Positions 7,194 to 16,402 of a DNA stretch of 64,000 bases are shown in pieces. Location of the stretch: the NCBI GenBank assembly GCA_016845175.1, contig JAERTD010000024.1:38895-102894 (forward strand), written 5' to 3'. This stretch comes from Bacteroidota bacterium. GTDB taxonomy: Bacteria; Bacteroidota; Bacteroidia; Bacteroidales; F082. The notes under the pieces are model-generated. The model ran no database searches. It was not told where the DNA came from and saw only the letters and a program-made list of their open reading frames with translations. The position numbers and the translations under genes were made by a program. How positions within the stretch are numbered: position 1 is the first letter of the stretch; the number at the start of each line of letters is the position of its first letter.

Positions 7194-10085
7194 ATGAAGT
7201 TCTTACGATGGTCATTGAAAATACTTGGGATTTTTATCCTCCTGATTTTGATTGTATTGTTTGTTACACCTTATTTTTTTAAGACTGAAATCACTGAATT
7301 TGTCAAAATCGAACTCAATAATAATATTGAGGGTCAAGTTGATTTTGAATCAGTGGACATTTCTCTGTTCCGGAACTTTCCTGATTTTAGTATCCGTGTA
7401 AATACCATCCGGGTGCAAGATATTAAAGGCAAGGAAATACTTAACTGCCAGCAATTAACGGTCGTTGTGGACCTGTTTGCACTGATGGGTGATGATATCT
7501 ATGAAGTAAAATCCATCCTTGTGGACCATCCGGTATTAACATTAACTATTGATGAGGCCTTAGTAGCAGAACAGGATGTGGAAATCCACCAATCGAAGGA
7601 AATAGGTAAGCCGGTAAAAACGTCCACCGCAGAGGCGCCCATCACACTGAAGATAAAACGCCTGGCCATTAGAAATGCGGCCATATTTTATGAGGATACA
7701 CAAGCTGGAATCCGTACTGAAGTTCATGGACTAAACTTTGCCCTTAGCGGAAACCTTTCGGAATCGCGTACAACACTGTTTGTGGATGTCAGTACGCCGA
7801 AACTGGATTTCTATAATGATGGCAATAAATTGCTAAATAATCTGGCTGTAACATTTACAGGAAACATAGATGCTGATCTTAAAAATGAAATCTATACTTT
7901 CCAAAAGAATGAGTTATTGTTGAATAGGCTGGCTTTGCAGTTTGAAGGTTCAGTGGCTATGGTAAATGATGACCCTAACCTTATGTTCACCTTCAAAACA
8001 CCAGATAATAATTTCAAACAGCTGCTGTCCTTGGTTCCGGATTTGTATGCAGAGCATTTTTCTACTCTTGAAACAAGTGGAACTTTTACCCTCGATGGCT
8101 TTGTAAAGGGGATGTATACTGAGGAATCTTTGCCTGCCTTCCAACTTAATGTGGGCGCCAGTGATGCCATGCTTTCCTATCCAGAGATGCCAGGGAAATT
8201 GAGTGATATTCAAATTGATCTTTCCCTGAAAAATACTGGTGGAGAGGTGGATGCCACGGTAATAGATCTAAAATTACTACAGGCCAAGCTGCTGCAAGAC
8301 CCATTTTCTTTTAAACTGTATCTTACCCATCCGGTTTCTGATCCTCATATGGATGCCCATGCATCTGGGACTTTGAATTTGTCAAACCTCTCTCAGGTTT
8401 TCCCCCACGACTTGGGTGATCTGGCAGGTGTATTATTGCTTGATATGCGTTTGAAAGGAAGCTTGTCTGCTGTGGAAGAAAAACGCTATAAGGATTTCCT
8501 GGCCATGGGGTCCATGGTAGCCAAAGACCTGAAATATCTGGATAAAGGTTTTTCAGAAGCCATTCATATCAGTCATGCACAGCTTAATTTTTCTCCCGAA
8601 CATCTCGACCTTAGTAGTTTTGAATTTCGGGTGGGACAGAGTCAGGTGTCCGCAACAGGTCGTGTGCAGAATTATTTGGCTTATTATCTGAAGGATGATG
8701 TGCTCAGTGGAGATCTTAAGATAAACTCTCCCTATATCAAGGTGAATGAACTAATGGAGCCCTGGAAGTCAGAGGAAGCGGATGAATCTTTAGAAGATAA
8801 AACTGAAGAGGAATCAGAAACAGACACTTCAGCTAAGCCAGAAGATTCGCAATCTGAAGTCATAGAGATCCCTGATAATATCAATTTCAAGGTTTCATTA
8901 CAAACCGACCATTTGATTTATGATAGCTTAGAAATGAAAGAATTAATGGCGGATCTCCATATCCATGACCAAAGGCTGGAAATCAACAAGCTCAGTGCTG
9001 AGATCATGGGAGGAAAAACTGAAATAAAGGGATTTTATGCAACACCTGGAAATACAGATCCCCAAATAGATCTTCAGCTGATGCTCAAAAGCGTCGATAT
9101 AGCTCAAAGCTATGCATCTCTGGTTCTATTCCGGCAATTTGTGCCCATGGCTGCTGCAGCCTCCGGACAATTGTCCATGTCACTGGGATTGTCCACTGAC
9201 TTAAATCAACATATGAAACCCAAATGGTCCAGTGTGGCAGGTCATGGTCGCATGCGATCAAAAAAACTTTCCATTGAGCAAGCAGAGTTTTTTAAAGCAT
9301 TTAATCTGGTCCTGAACAGTGAGATGTTTGAGAACATCCATACTGGGCCTATCGATGTGAATTTTAAACTGGAAGATGGTAAAATCCACCACAAACCATT
9401 TAAAGTGCAATTGAATGGGGTAGAGGCAGAAATAGCCGGATGGACTTCTTTTGATCAGCAGATCGACTACAGTTTCAACACTGAATTACCCATTGAAATG
9501 GCAGGGGATGAGGCGGCCAGTCTGATCAAACACTATATCGATGAAGGGAATAACCTGGGTTTCAATCTTGAATCGGTTAAAACCATAAAACTGGGTTTTG
9601 GAGTTACCGGTACTGCCAAAAAACCTAAAATAAAACTATTATCGACAGCTAAGGGCAGTGGTACAAGTATTGAAAAGGTATTAAAAGATACCTATGAAGA
9701 AAAAAAGGAAGAGCTGCTGAATACCGGCAAAGAGGAGGCTGCTAAAATAATGGCTGAAGCTAAAGCTGATGCTGATGCTATCATTAAGGAAGCCCAAAAA
9801 CAAGTGGATGAACTAAATCGTTTGGCAAAACTATCAGCCGAAGATTTCAAAAAGGAATCACAAAAACAAGCTGATGCATTGATAGCAGAAGCGAAGAAAA
9901 ATGGTCCGGTGGCGGCCATGGTGGCTAAGGAAGCGGCTAAAGAGTTGTTAAAGGAAGGTGATAAGCATGCTGCAGAAGCTGTGAAACGTGCCGCTGCTGA
10001 AGCTGATAAGATTTTAAAAGAAGCCCAAAAACAAGCCGATCAGATCATGAAAGATGCGGAGAAAAAGGCAAAGGAAATCAAATAA
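7194..10085 (+). CDS. AsmA family protein with Ala/Lys/Glu-rich C-terminal helix
   Basis: 963 residues. An N-terminal transmembrane helix (LKILGIFILLILIVLFVTPYFF) anchors it in the inner membrane; then FVKIELNNNIEGQVDFESVDISLFRNFPDFSIRV is the standard opening of Bacteroidota AsmA-like proteins. The periplasmic part is a long repetitive beta-structure (the bridge-like fold of AsmA/TamB/YhdP, known to take part in phospholipid transport between membranes), interrupted at about 527-557 by an acidic, Ser/Glu/Asp-rich linker. Residues ~820-963 are different: nearly pure Ala/Lys/Glu/Asp heptad-like helix with repeats such as KEAQKQVDE, KESQKQADA and KEAQKQADQ. This tail is not part of the usual AsmA architecture. 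Single gene between divergent and convergent neighbours. Confidence 0.85.
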   Translation: MKFLRWSLKILGIFILLILIVLFVTPYFFKTEITEFVKIELNNNIEGQVDFESVDISLFRNFPDFSIRVNTIRVQDIKGKEILNCQQLTVVVDLFALMGDDIYEVKSILVDHPVLTLTIDEALVAEQDVEIHQSKEIGKPVKTSTAEAPITLKIKRLAIRNAAIFYEDTQAGIRTEVHGLNFALSGNLSESRTTLFVDVSTPKLDFYNDGNKLLNNLAVTFTGNIDADLKNEIYTFQKNELLLNRLALQFEGSVAMVNDDPNLMFTFKTPDNNFKQLLSLVPDLYAEHFSTLETSGTFTLDGFVKGMYTEESLPAFQLNVGASDAMLSYPEMPGKLSDIQIDLSLKNTGGEVDATVIDLKLLQAKLLQDPFSFKLYLTHPVSDPHMDAHASGTLNLSNLSQVFPHDLGDLAGVLLLDMRLKGSLSAVEEKRYKDFLAMGSMVAKDLKYLDKGFSEAIHISHAQLNFSPEHLDLSSFEFRVGQSQVSATGRVQNYLAYYLKDDVLSGDLKINSPYIKVNELMEPWKSEEADESLEDKTEEESETDTSAKPEDSQSEVIEIPDNINFKVSLQTDHLIYDSLEMKELMADLHIHDQRLEINKLSAEIMGGKTEIKGFYATPGNTDPQIDLQLMLKSVDIAQSYASLVLFRQFVPMAAAASGQLSMSLGLSTDLNQHMKPKWSSVAGHGRMRSKKLSIEQAEFFKAFNLVLNSEMFENIHTGPIDVNFKLEDGKIHHKPFKVQLNGVEAEIAGWTSFDQQIDYSFNTELPIEMAGDEAASLIKHYIDEGNNLGFNLESVKTIKLGFGVTGTAKKPKIKLLSTAKGSGTSIEKVLKDTYEEKKEELLNTGKEEAAKIMAEAKADADAIIKEAQKQVDELNRLAKLSAEDFKKESQKQADALIAEAKKNGPVAAMVAKEAAKELLKEGDKHAAEAVKRAAAEADKILKEAQKQADQIMKDAEKKAKEIK

Positions 10086-10105
10086 CAGTAGATTATCCAT
10101 GAATA

Positions 10106-10121
10106 AAGTAGCGCGCTACTT
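10106..10121. terminator. Perfect palindrome between convergent genes
   Basis: AAGTAGCGCGCTACTT is a perfect 16-base palindrome lying 20 bases past the AsmA stop and overlapping the TAG stop codon of the convergent PhoD gene (10116-10118). T-rich sequence follows on both strands (CTTC on plus, TATTC on minus). Most likely a bidirectional terminator. Confidence 0.45.
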
Positions 10122-11450
10122 CTTCATTCTGGCCTCAGGCTTTATGGTATGTGTGTAAAGTAGTTCACCATTGGCGTCATAATAATTGACCTGCAATACC
10201 CTGTTTTTCCTTTCACCACTGATGGCTATTTCACAGAAATTTCTTTCCATAATTACCGACTCTTGTATTCTTAAAGTATTGGGTTGGTTGATGGCGTTGT
10301 CGTTGGCACCACTGTTCATGGGAGATGAGGTAATATCCCAGATAATGGGTTTTCCTTTTTTCTCTAAAACAGTGATCTCAGAAAAATGCACATCGCCGGT
10401 CAGGAACACAACATTTTGTATGCCCTCCTTTTGAATGAAGTCGATGATTCGTTCCCTTTCTTTGTCAAAACCGTAATTGGCATAGGATTCATACATGGCT
10501 GAGTTGGATAATAACTGGCCACCCAACACCACAAATTTAAATTGGGCATAGCTACTGCTCAGGTTGTCGAACAGCCATTGCAATTGATCTTCCCCCAGTA
10601 TGGTTTTTTCGCCTGTTTTTCTACGGTTGGGTGTTCTGAAAGAACGGTTGTCCAACAGGAAAAAATCAGCATCAGCCCATTGAAAGGCAGTGATGGCACC
10701 ATATATTTCACCCACCCCATAAGTGGGGTTGGCCCAGAACATTTCAAAGGCCTCCATGGTTTGATCTTTGTTCCAAAAACTTCTGTCAGAATCATTGGGT
10801 CCGAAATCGTGGTCATCCAATATGGCATAATGATGGGTGGTGGACAGAAAGCGTTGCAATTCGGGAATGGATCGATCGTGGGTATAACGACCCACAATTC
10901 CTGTCCAACTGTTCCAATCAGCTTCCCTGAAATATACATTATCACCCAGCCAAAGCATAAAATCTGCTTGTCTGTCAGCCATATGTTCATAAATCTGGTA
11001 ATCCCCTCCATAAGGGTCTCCGGGGCGATCATAGGCAGTTTCATTGATATAGGCACCGCTTCCCATCAAAAAACTGAAGGCAGGAGGATCGGTTCTCCAT
11101 TTCCATAGTTTCTGAGTCTGAAAATAGGTAGGATAATTCAATTCAACCAATTGATTGTTGATGAACACATGATAATCATAAATATTGCCAGGTTCAACCG
11201 AATCGGCTAGGAGCAAGGCAGTAAAAGCCTCATCTTTATGTGTTTTAACCCTGTTCGTTCGGTATTTTTTATCCGGATTGTCTTTGAGCCAATACATGGC
11301 AAAAACCCTGGCCGGTTCTGTGGTTTGTACCCAAATAGCAACTTCCCGCATTTCGCTATATCCCAACATGGGACCCGATTGCAGCCATTTATTCTGAGAA
11401 CTCAATAGGAGGGGAAGGATCATAACTGATAGCAATACCAACTTTTTCAT
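10116..11450 (-). CDS. PhoD-like metallophosphoesterase (alkaline phosphatase D family), secreted
   Basis: 444 residues with signal peptide (KKLVLLSVMILPLLLSS). After an N-terminal fibronectin-like domain come the PhoD metallophosphatase motifs: LGDNVYFREADW (168-179), LDDHDFGPND (211-220) and LTGDVHFSE (350-358), which hold the binuclear metal ligands. The signature AYINE...YDRPGDPYGGDY at 133-151 is typical of a Bacteroidota/Planctomycetota branch. In the relatives I recall that segment reads GSCAYINE, and its Cys corresponds to the Fe(III) ligand of Bacillus PhoD; here it reads GSGAYINE with Gly132. Phosphodiester or monoester hydrolysis in the periplasm is expected, but the metal site may differ. 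It follows the NPP gene by 76 bp on the same strand, so both may act together on organic phosphate. Confidence 0.87.
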   Translation of the reverse strand: MKKLVLLSVMILPLLLSSQNKWLQSGPMLGYSEMREVAIWVQTTEPARVFAMYWLKDNPDKKYRTNRVKTHKDEAFTALLLADSVEPGNIYDYHVFINNQLVELNYPTYFQTQKLWKWRTDPPAFSFLMGSGAYINETAYDRPGDPYGGDYQIYEHMADRQADFMLWLGDNVYFREADWNSWTGIVGRYTHDRSIPELQRFLSTTHHYAILDDHDFGPNDSDRSFWNKDQTMEAFEMFWANPTYGVGEIYGAITAFQWADADFFLLDNRSFRTPNRRKTGEKTILGEDQLQWLFDNLSSSYAQFKFVVLGGQLLSNSAMYESYANYGFDKERERIIDFIQKEGIQNVVFLTGDVHFSEITVLEKKGKPIIWDITSSPMNSGANDNAINQPNTLRIQESVIMERNFCEIAISGERKNRVLQVNYYDANGELLYTHTIKPEARMKK

Positions 11451-11526
11451 GGATTCAATTATTTTTAGATGGTTTAAATCTAAGGGTTATTTTTGAGATG
11501 ACAGACGAAAGCTTAGCGGCTTAAAC

Positions 11527-12750
11527 CTATTTAGCCTTTGGAGTATACTTTAACATGGGAGAAACAGCCTCGAGCTTACCATCAACATCAGCAGGTGTAA
11601 GACCCAGAATTTCTGCCATCAAAGGATACAAATGAATATTTTCAAAGGCTTCTTGTTCATAGCCTTCTTTGAATACCGGTCCGGCAGCATAAAAGATCGT
11701 CCTCATGGCTGAAAAATGATTGTCATAACCATGGGCTCCCAGGCTCTTCCCTTGCTTCCACGACCAATAAATACTCCAGCCTGAATCTGCAACCACTGTA
11801 ATATCATGGATGCGCTCATGAGTACCATAATGTAGTCTTTCAGGAATTTCATTTCGCTTCCAAACTTGAAGATGTTCCTGTTGTCGAAGTTTTTCATACA
11901 CCTGCTGTTCCCGGCCTGGTTTAACCTTGAAATTAAAGATAGGATTCCATCCGTCGTTCCAAACCTCAAGCGCAGCTGTGTCAATCACTTCATCCAAAAT
12001 AATTTTTCTGCTTTCATCAATGGCTCCCATACCATGATCAGAGGTAACTATAATATTTAACTCAGGAAAAATATCAAGTTTTCTGATGGCGGTCATGAAT
12101 TGTCCCAGATAAGCGTCCAATTGTTCAATTTTAGCAATGAGTTCAGGGCTTTCCGGCCCATAATGATGACCGGTTTCATCGGGTTCCGGATAATACCACA
12201 TGATGAGTTGTGGTCGCTGTTGTTCAGGCAATTGTAACCAGTTAACCAGTGAATCGATGCGCGATTCAAATGCCAGTTTGTGTTCATATGTAGACCACCT
12301 GTCAGGACGGATACCATTGGTCGGTGCTTCTGAGCCTACCCAAAATAAAATGGCATTCTCCATCCCTTGTTTATTGGCAGTGATCCAGATGGGCTCGCCA
12401 TCATAAAACACATCTTCACCAACGGTAGCTCTGTCCTTCTTATTATAGCTACGCCCTACATCAGCTGCATAAAAGTTGTTGAGAACAATCCCATGATGGT
12501 CTGGATACAAACCTGTGGCCATGGTGTAATGGTTGGGAAAAGTTTTGGTTGGAAAGGCTGGTATCACATACTTGGCTTTGACCCCAGCACTGGCTATGGA
12601 ATCAAAAGTGGGTGTATTGGCAAATTGGGTATAATCCCAGCGGAAGCCATCAAGAGACAGCACAATAAGGTAGGGTTTATCTGATGCTGTGTATTGTTGA
12701 CATGAGCTAATGATCAGAACAAGCAATAGGATAGAAAGCAATTTCTTCAT
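11527..12750 (-). CDS. Nucleotide pyrophosphatase/phosphodiesterase (NPP, alkaline phosphatase superfamily), lipoprotein
   Basis: 407 residues. Lipoprotein signal LLLVLIISSC with Cys17. The NPP catalytic set is complete: Asp34 in LSLDGFRWDY, nucleophile Thr70 with Asn73 in PTKTFPNHY, Asp191 and His195 in EPDETGHH, Asp238-His239 in TSDHGMG, and His340 in GAHGYDNH. These six metal ligands bind two zinc ions as in Xanthomonas NPP and human ENPPs. Substrates of the family are nucleotide diesters and pyrophosphates (ATP, NAD, FAD) or phospholipids. It would act at the membrane surface in the periplasm or on the cell surface. Placed between the TonB-dependent receptor and PhoD genes, all on the minus strand, though a strong terminator separates it from the receptor gene. 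Confidence 0.9.
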   Translation of the reverse strand: MKKLLSILLLVLIISSCQQYTASDKPYLIVLSLDGFRWDYTQFANTPTFDSIASAGVKAKYVIPAFPTKTFPNHYTMATGLYPDHHGIVLNNFYAADVGRSYNKKDRATVGEDVFYDGEPIWITANKQGMENAILFWVGSEAPTNGIRPDRWSTYEHKLAFESRIDSLVNWLQLPEQQRPQLIMWYYPEPDETGHHYGPESPELIAKIEQLDAYLGQFMTAIRKLDIFPELNIIVTSDHGMGAIDESRKIILDEVIDTAALEVWNDGWNPIFNFKVKPGREQQVYEKLRQQEHLQVWKRNEIPERLHYGTHERIHDITVVADSGWSIYWSWKQGKSLGAHGYDNHFSAMRTIFYAAGPVFKEGYEQEAFENIHLYPLMAEILGLTPADVDGKLEAVSPMLKYTPKAK

Positions 12751-12811
12751 GGGTGATGTTTTGTGTCAGCTTAAGTATTATTTGTATCCCAATGGCAATA
12801 AATATATGAAA

Positions 12812-12843
12812 CAGAAAAGGCCGCCCTTAGGCAGCCTTTTCTG
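12812..12843 (-). terminator. Rho-independent terminator of the TonB receptor gene
   Basis: CAGAAAAGGC...GCCTTTTCTG forms a near-perfect stem of about 13 pairs around a CTTA loop, 19 bases past the receptor stop. Read on the minus strand it ends in CCTTTTCTGTTT. It separates the receptor from the NPP gene. Confidence 0.75.
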
Positions 12844-12861
12844 TTTAGTAATTATTAGTTT

Positions 12862-15561
12862 CTACCAGAAAGAAACTTTTGCTCCAACATTGAAAGTTCT
12901 TGGCAATCCAAGGAATACTTCTGCGGAGTTAGCAGTATGTGTAAATCTATCATCATAACCGTAGAATCCATTGTAACGGCTATTGTCAACAGCATCCTGT
13001 ACATAGAATGTGTCGAATATGTTAAAGATATGTCCGAACAAGTCTACATGAATACGACCTTTCATAGGAATGCTGTAATTAATATTGGCATCAAATACAG
13101 TGTAAGAAGGTGTTTCCCATACCTGTGCTCTGTCATCAGCATCATCTCTATTGGTAGGATCGAAATCAGCATAATGATTGGCGTTGTAACGATAGATCAG
13201 CTGGATACTCAAACCGTTTACAGGATATACACCTACCCATGCAGCAAACTGAGTTTGTGGGGCATCACCTACTTTAAGGTCTTTGGCATATACGTTTACG
13301 GTTTCAGTCACCTGATCGTCATAATCTTTGATATCAGCACTAACATCGTTCAGATATTTCCAGTTGGCGATGGAGGCAATAGCACCTAAACCAACAAGTC
13401 TGATAGGACGATAGGTAGCTTCCAACTCAAAACCAATGTGGCGTTGGTCCATACCCTTAATAAAGGCAATTCCTGTGGAGCCTAAAGTGTCTAACTGAAC
13501 ATTTCTGGTGAAAGTTCTGTCATTCCAATTGGTGTAATAGAAATTACCCTTAATATTTAATTTGTCGTTCAATGAATTGTATTCAACACCAGCTTCATAG
13601 GATAAGAATACCTCATTCTGTGGATCTTCTGCAACAGTACCATCACCATCATCAATTACTACGTCAAAAATAGGTACTTTAGAAACATAACCTACGTTAC
13701 CAAAGGCACTGAAAGTTTCAGTGAAGTTGTAGTTCAAACCACCTTTGATTTGGTATCCACCAATCCAATCAGTTTTTGAATTTAGTTCACTGATACCATC
13801 TTCAGCTTTCTTAAAGTGGTTGATGTAGGAATATTTAATCATAGAGTAACCCACGGTTCCATATACTGAAAGTTTTCCGTTGCTGTACTCACCCTGAGCA
13901 AAACCACCAAACCAATCAACTGTGTTGGTGTTGAAATAAGCAATTTTATCACCCAATCCTTTGGCATATTGTGCTTCTGTATCAAATTCGTTGCCATCCC
14001 AATGGAATGAAGTTAGTCCGAGGAGGTCTCTTACTTCACGGTAGTGCTCAATTTCAGCAGTTCTCCAATCCACACCAATCTGACCTTTGAAATTATCGCT
14101 AAAGTCAATTTTCAATTTGGAAATGGCACCGATGGTCCATTGGTTATTTACTGAGTTACGGAGGATACCTTCTCTAGTATATTCTGGATCCAAGTTATGT
14201 GCAATGGTAGCATCCCAGTCTGGAATTCTTGATGGTTCTGAATCATAATCATACTGGATTTTACCATAAGTACCGGTTCCTCCACCTTTACCACCTGAAT
14301 AATATACAGTAGTAAAATGAGTCAGTTTTTTGCTCCATTGTGCGTACCAGTTCAGGTTTACGATGGGTTTGTGGAAGAAGTTTTCTCTCTCGTTGATGAA
14401 ATCATCTGAAAACCTATCATGTTCTTTTCCATTCCAGCTCTGCTTACCAGTGTAACTTGAACTAACGGTATTCCAGTTCTCATTGTATAGTCTTCCTGAG
14501 CGTGCTTGTGGATATGCGATTAGTGTACTGTCATCAACACCTATTTCTTTGGCAAAATCATGGTCGTAAGCAGCCACGTTTTGTTTGTAGAGGTTTTGTC
14601 CGTGACGCTGAGGGGCACCCACAGCATACAATTCCAGGCGGTGGTTTTTGTGCACATTGTAACTCATGCCTAAATAATAAGCCCAGGCATCAGTCCATGT
14701 TTTGTCGATAACACCGGTTCCAATTTTGCGTACAGCACTTACACTGGCGGCAAATTTGTTGTTGATCAGTCCTGTATGTCCTGAAACAGTGGCTTTAAAG
14801 AAACTACCTGATCCGGCTTCCAGTTTTACAGAGCCACCAGCTTTCATTTCAGCAGGGCTTGTGAGGATGTTCATGGTACCACCCACAGATGGGGTTGCCA
14901 GATTAACAGCACTCAAACCACGCTGCATTTCAATGGAAGAAGTAGCATCAGCAATACCGTCCCAGTTTGACCAATATACCCAACCGTTTTCCATGTCATT
15001 CACAGGTACACCATTAATCATAATGGCCACGTTTCTTTGGTTAAAACCACGAACGTTGATTCTGGCATCACCAGCACCACCACCCTGAGGGGTAGCGTAG
15101 ACAGATGGTGTATTGTTCATAATCATTGGAAGGTCTCTTGAACCTAACTGCTGCTCAATTTCCGCTTTGGAAACTTTAGATACAGCAACAGGAGTTTCTC
15201 TCTCCTTGGCACGGTCGGCCATAATATTTACCCCTTCAAGGGCAAATGTGGTGGCCGTAAGTCGCGTCCTACCCAAATTGTCGGTTTGACCATCTTTGAT
15301 AGTGGCCTCAAATTCTACAGCTTCATAACCTACGTAACTGATAACAATAGTGTATGTGCCAGCTGGCATGCTGAAACTGTATATGCCGTTGATATCGGTT
15401 ACCGTTCCTGTGGTGGTTCCTTTAATAAATACAGAAGCTCCGATGAGAGACTCACCATAGCTTGCGTCAGTCACCTTACCGGTAATGGTACCCTGTGCAA
15501 ATGTTGCACCAGCGAACAATACAGTTAGCAATAATGTTAAGAGTAAATTTGATTTTTTCAT
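12862..15561 (-). CDS. TonB-dependent outer-membrane receptor with carboxypeptidase-like N-terminal domain
   Basis: 899 residues from ATG 15561. Signal peptide (MKKSNLLLTLLLTVLFAGATFA), then a carboxypeptidase-D regulatory-like domain (GTITGKVTDASYGESLIGAS ... about residues 25-105), then the plug domain (INVRGFNQRNVAIMINGVPV, where a Gln replaces the more usual residues) and a 22-strand barrel ending with phenylalanine-tryptophan (KVSFW), the usual C-terminal recognition by the BAM machinery. It lacks the SusC/RagA signature, and no SusD gene is adjacent, so it belongs to the non-Sus class. Substrate unknown. Neighbours downstream are two secreted phosphoesterases and upstream the riboflavin operon, which allows a guess at phosphate- or nucleotide-type substrates but does not prove it. 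No convincing promoter was found. Confidence 0.9.
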   Translation of the reverse strand: MKKSNLLLTLLLTVLFAGATFAQGTITGKVTDASYGESLIGASVFIKGTTTGTVTDINGIYSFSMPAGTYTIVISYVGYEAVEFEATIKDGQTDNLGRTRLTATTFALEGVNIMADRAKERETPVAVSKVSKAEIEQQLGSRDLPMIMNNTPSVYATPQGGGAGDARINVRGFNQRNVAIMINGVPVNDMENGWVYWSNWDGIADATSSIEMQRGLSAVNLATPSVGGTMNILTSPAEMKAGGSVKLEAGSGSFFKATVSGHTGLINNKFAASVSAVRKIGTGVIDKTWTDAWAYYLGMSYNVHKNHRLELYAVGAPQRHGQNLYKQNVAAYDHDFAKEIGVDDSTLIAYPQARSGRLYNENWNTVSSSYTGKQSWNGKEHDRFSDDFINERENFFHKPIVNLNWYAQWSKKLTHFTTVYYSGGKGGGTGTYGKIQYDYDSEPSRIPDWDATIAHNLDPEYTREGILRNSVNNQWTIGAISKLKIDFSDNFKGQIGVDWRTAEIEHYREVRDLLGLTSFHWDGNEFDTEAQYAKGLGDKIAYFNTNTVDWFGGFAQGEYSNGKLSVYGTVGYSMIKYSYINHFKKAEDGISELNSKTDWIGGYQIKGGLNYNFTETFSAFGNVGYVSKVPIFDVVIDDGDGTVAEDPQNEVFLSYEAGVEYNSLNDKLNIKGNFYYTNWNDRTFTRNVQLDTLGSTGIAFIKGMDQRHIGFELEATYRPIRLVGLGAIASIANWKYLNDVSADIKDYDDQVTETVNVYAKDLKVGDAPQTQFAAWVGVYPVNGLSIQLIYRYNANHYADFDPTNRDDADDRAQVWETPSYTVFDANINYSIPMKGRIHVDLFGHIFNIFDTFYVQDAVDNSRYNGFYGYDDRFTHTANSAEVFLGLPRTFNVGAKVSFW

Positions 15562-15792
15562 AAACAATAGTTTTTGGTTTTCTAAATTTTACATTCGTTT
15601 TATTGAAGCACTAAAATATACAATAAGAGCAGTACACAGATGAATTAATTGTTAACAAATTAGCAGTTATTATTTGGCTGATTTTATAAAATGTAGATAG
15701 TCAACATTTTAAATGTTAATAACTGTTAATAAGTTACTGATAATGCCTTAAGGATTAAGATATTAGCGGTTTCCCGTTGACGAGAAAACAAG

Positions 15793-15839
15793 CTGAGTTT
15801 CAATACATATTAGGCCTGATAAACCTCAGTTTCGCTTCC
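15793..15839 (-). terminator. Probable terminator of the riboflavin operon
   Basis: Minus strand: CTGAGGTTT and AAACTCAG pair with one bulged G around a 20-base loop, followed by CTTGTTTTCT, 21 bases past the ribH stop. A second weak hairpin (AAAATGT/ACATTTT, 15688-15710) lies further down. The rest of the 299-base gap to the receptor gene is AT-rich with no other recognisable site. Confidence 0.45.
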
Positions 15840-15860
15840 TCCTAAAATACAGATAATCAG

Positions 15861-16322
15861 TTATAAAACTTTCATCAGATTGGCCATTTCGATGGCTGCC
15901 ATGGCTGCATCAAAGCCTTTATTACCTGATTTTGTGCCGGCACGCTCAATGGCCTGTTCAATATTCTCAGTGGTCAGAATGCCATAAATCACCGGAATTC
16001 CTGTTTCCATCATTGCATGTGCGATTCCCTTAGAGGATTCATTGGCTACAAAATCAAAGTGAGGGGTGGCTCCTCTGATGACTGCACCTAAACAAATCAC
16101 AGCATCATATTTTTTCGAAGAAGCCATTTTTTTGGCGATCAGTGGAATCTCGAAGGACCCTGGAGACCAGGCCACATCAATATTCGATTCCGAAGCACCA
16201 TGACGGATCAATGCATCCTTTGCACCACCCAAAAGCTTACTGCCAATAAATTCGTTGAAGCGCCCGACAATAATACCAAAGCGCAAGTTTTCTGCATGTA
16301 ATTTACCTTCTAATGTGTTCAT
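15861..16322 (-). CDS. ribH: 6,7-dimethyl-8-ribityllumazine synthase
   Basis: 153 residues, the usual length. It condenses 5-amino-6-ribitylaminouracil with 3,4-dihydroxy-2-butanone 4-phosphate, the penultimate step of riboflavin synthesis. Conserved features seen: [27 protein letters not shown] (pyrimidine site), [19 protein letters not shown] (phosphate and catalytic His region) and [20 protein letters not shown]. Last gene of the ribD-ribE-ribBA-ribH operon; 80 bp after ribBA. Expected to form an icosahedral or pentameric cytosolic assembly with riboflavin synthase. Confidence 0.97.
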   Translation of the reverse strand: MNTLEGKLHAENLRFGIIVGRFNEFIGSKLLGGAKDALIRHGASESNIDVAWSPGSFEIPLIAKKMASSKKYDAVICLGAVIRGATPHFDFVANESSKGIAHAMMETGIPVIYGILTTENIEQAIERAGTKSGNKGFDAAMAAIEMANLMKVL

Positions 16323-16402
16323 AATCTATAGTTTTATATTTTATGCTATCAATTATTGTTTTCTTATTTATACGATAGTGTAACAGTTTGATTTTATATA
16401 CT

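Noticed and set aside
10559..11056. 165-codon minus-strand open frame in another phase
   Set aside because: Shadow of the PhoD-like gene; Pro/Ile/Met-rich without domain pattern, while the overlapping frame contains all PhoD motifs.
10542..11108. 188-codon plus-strand open frame
   Set aside because: It lies wholly inside the PhoD-like gene, has no family resemblance and its residue composition is that of an antisense shadow.
12937..13389. 150-codon plus-strand open frame
   Set aside because: Antisense to the barrel region of the TonB receptor; Ile/Val/Tyr-rich shadow.
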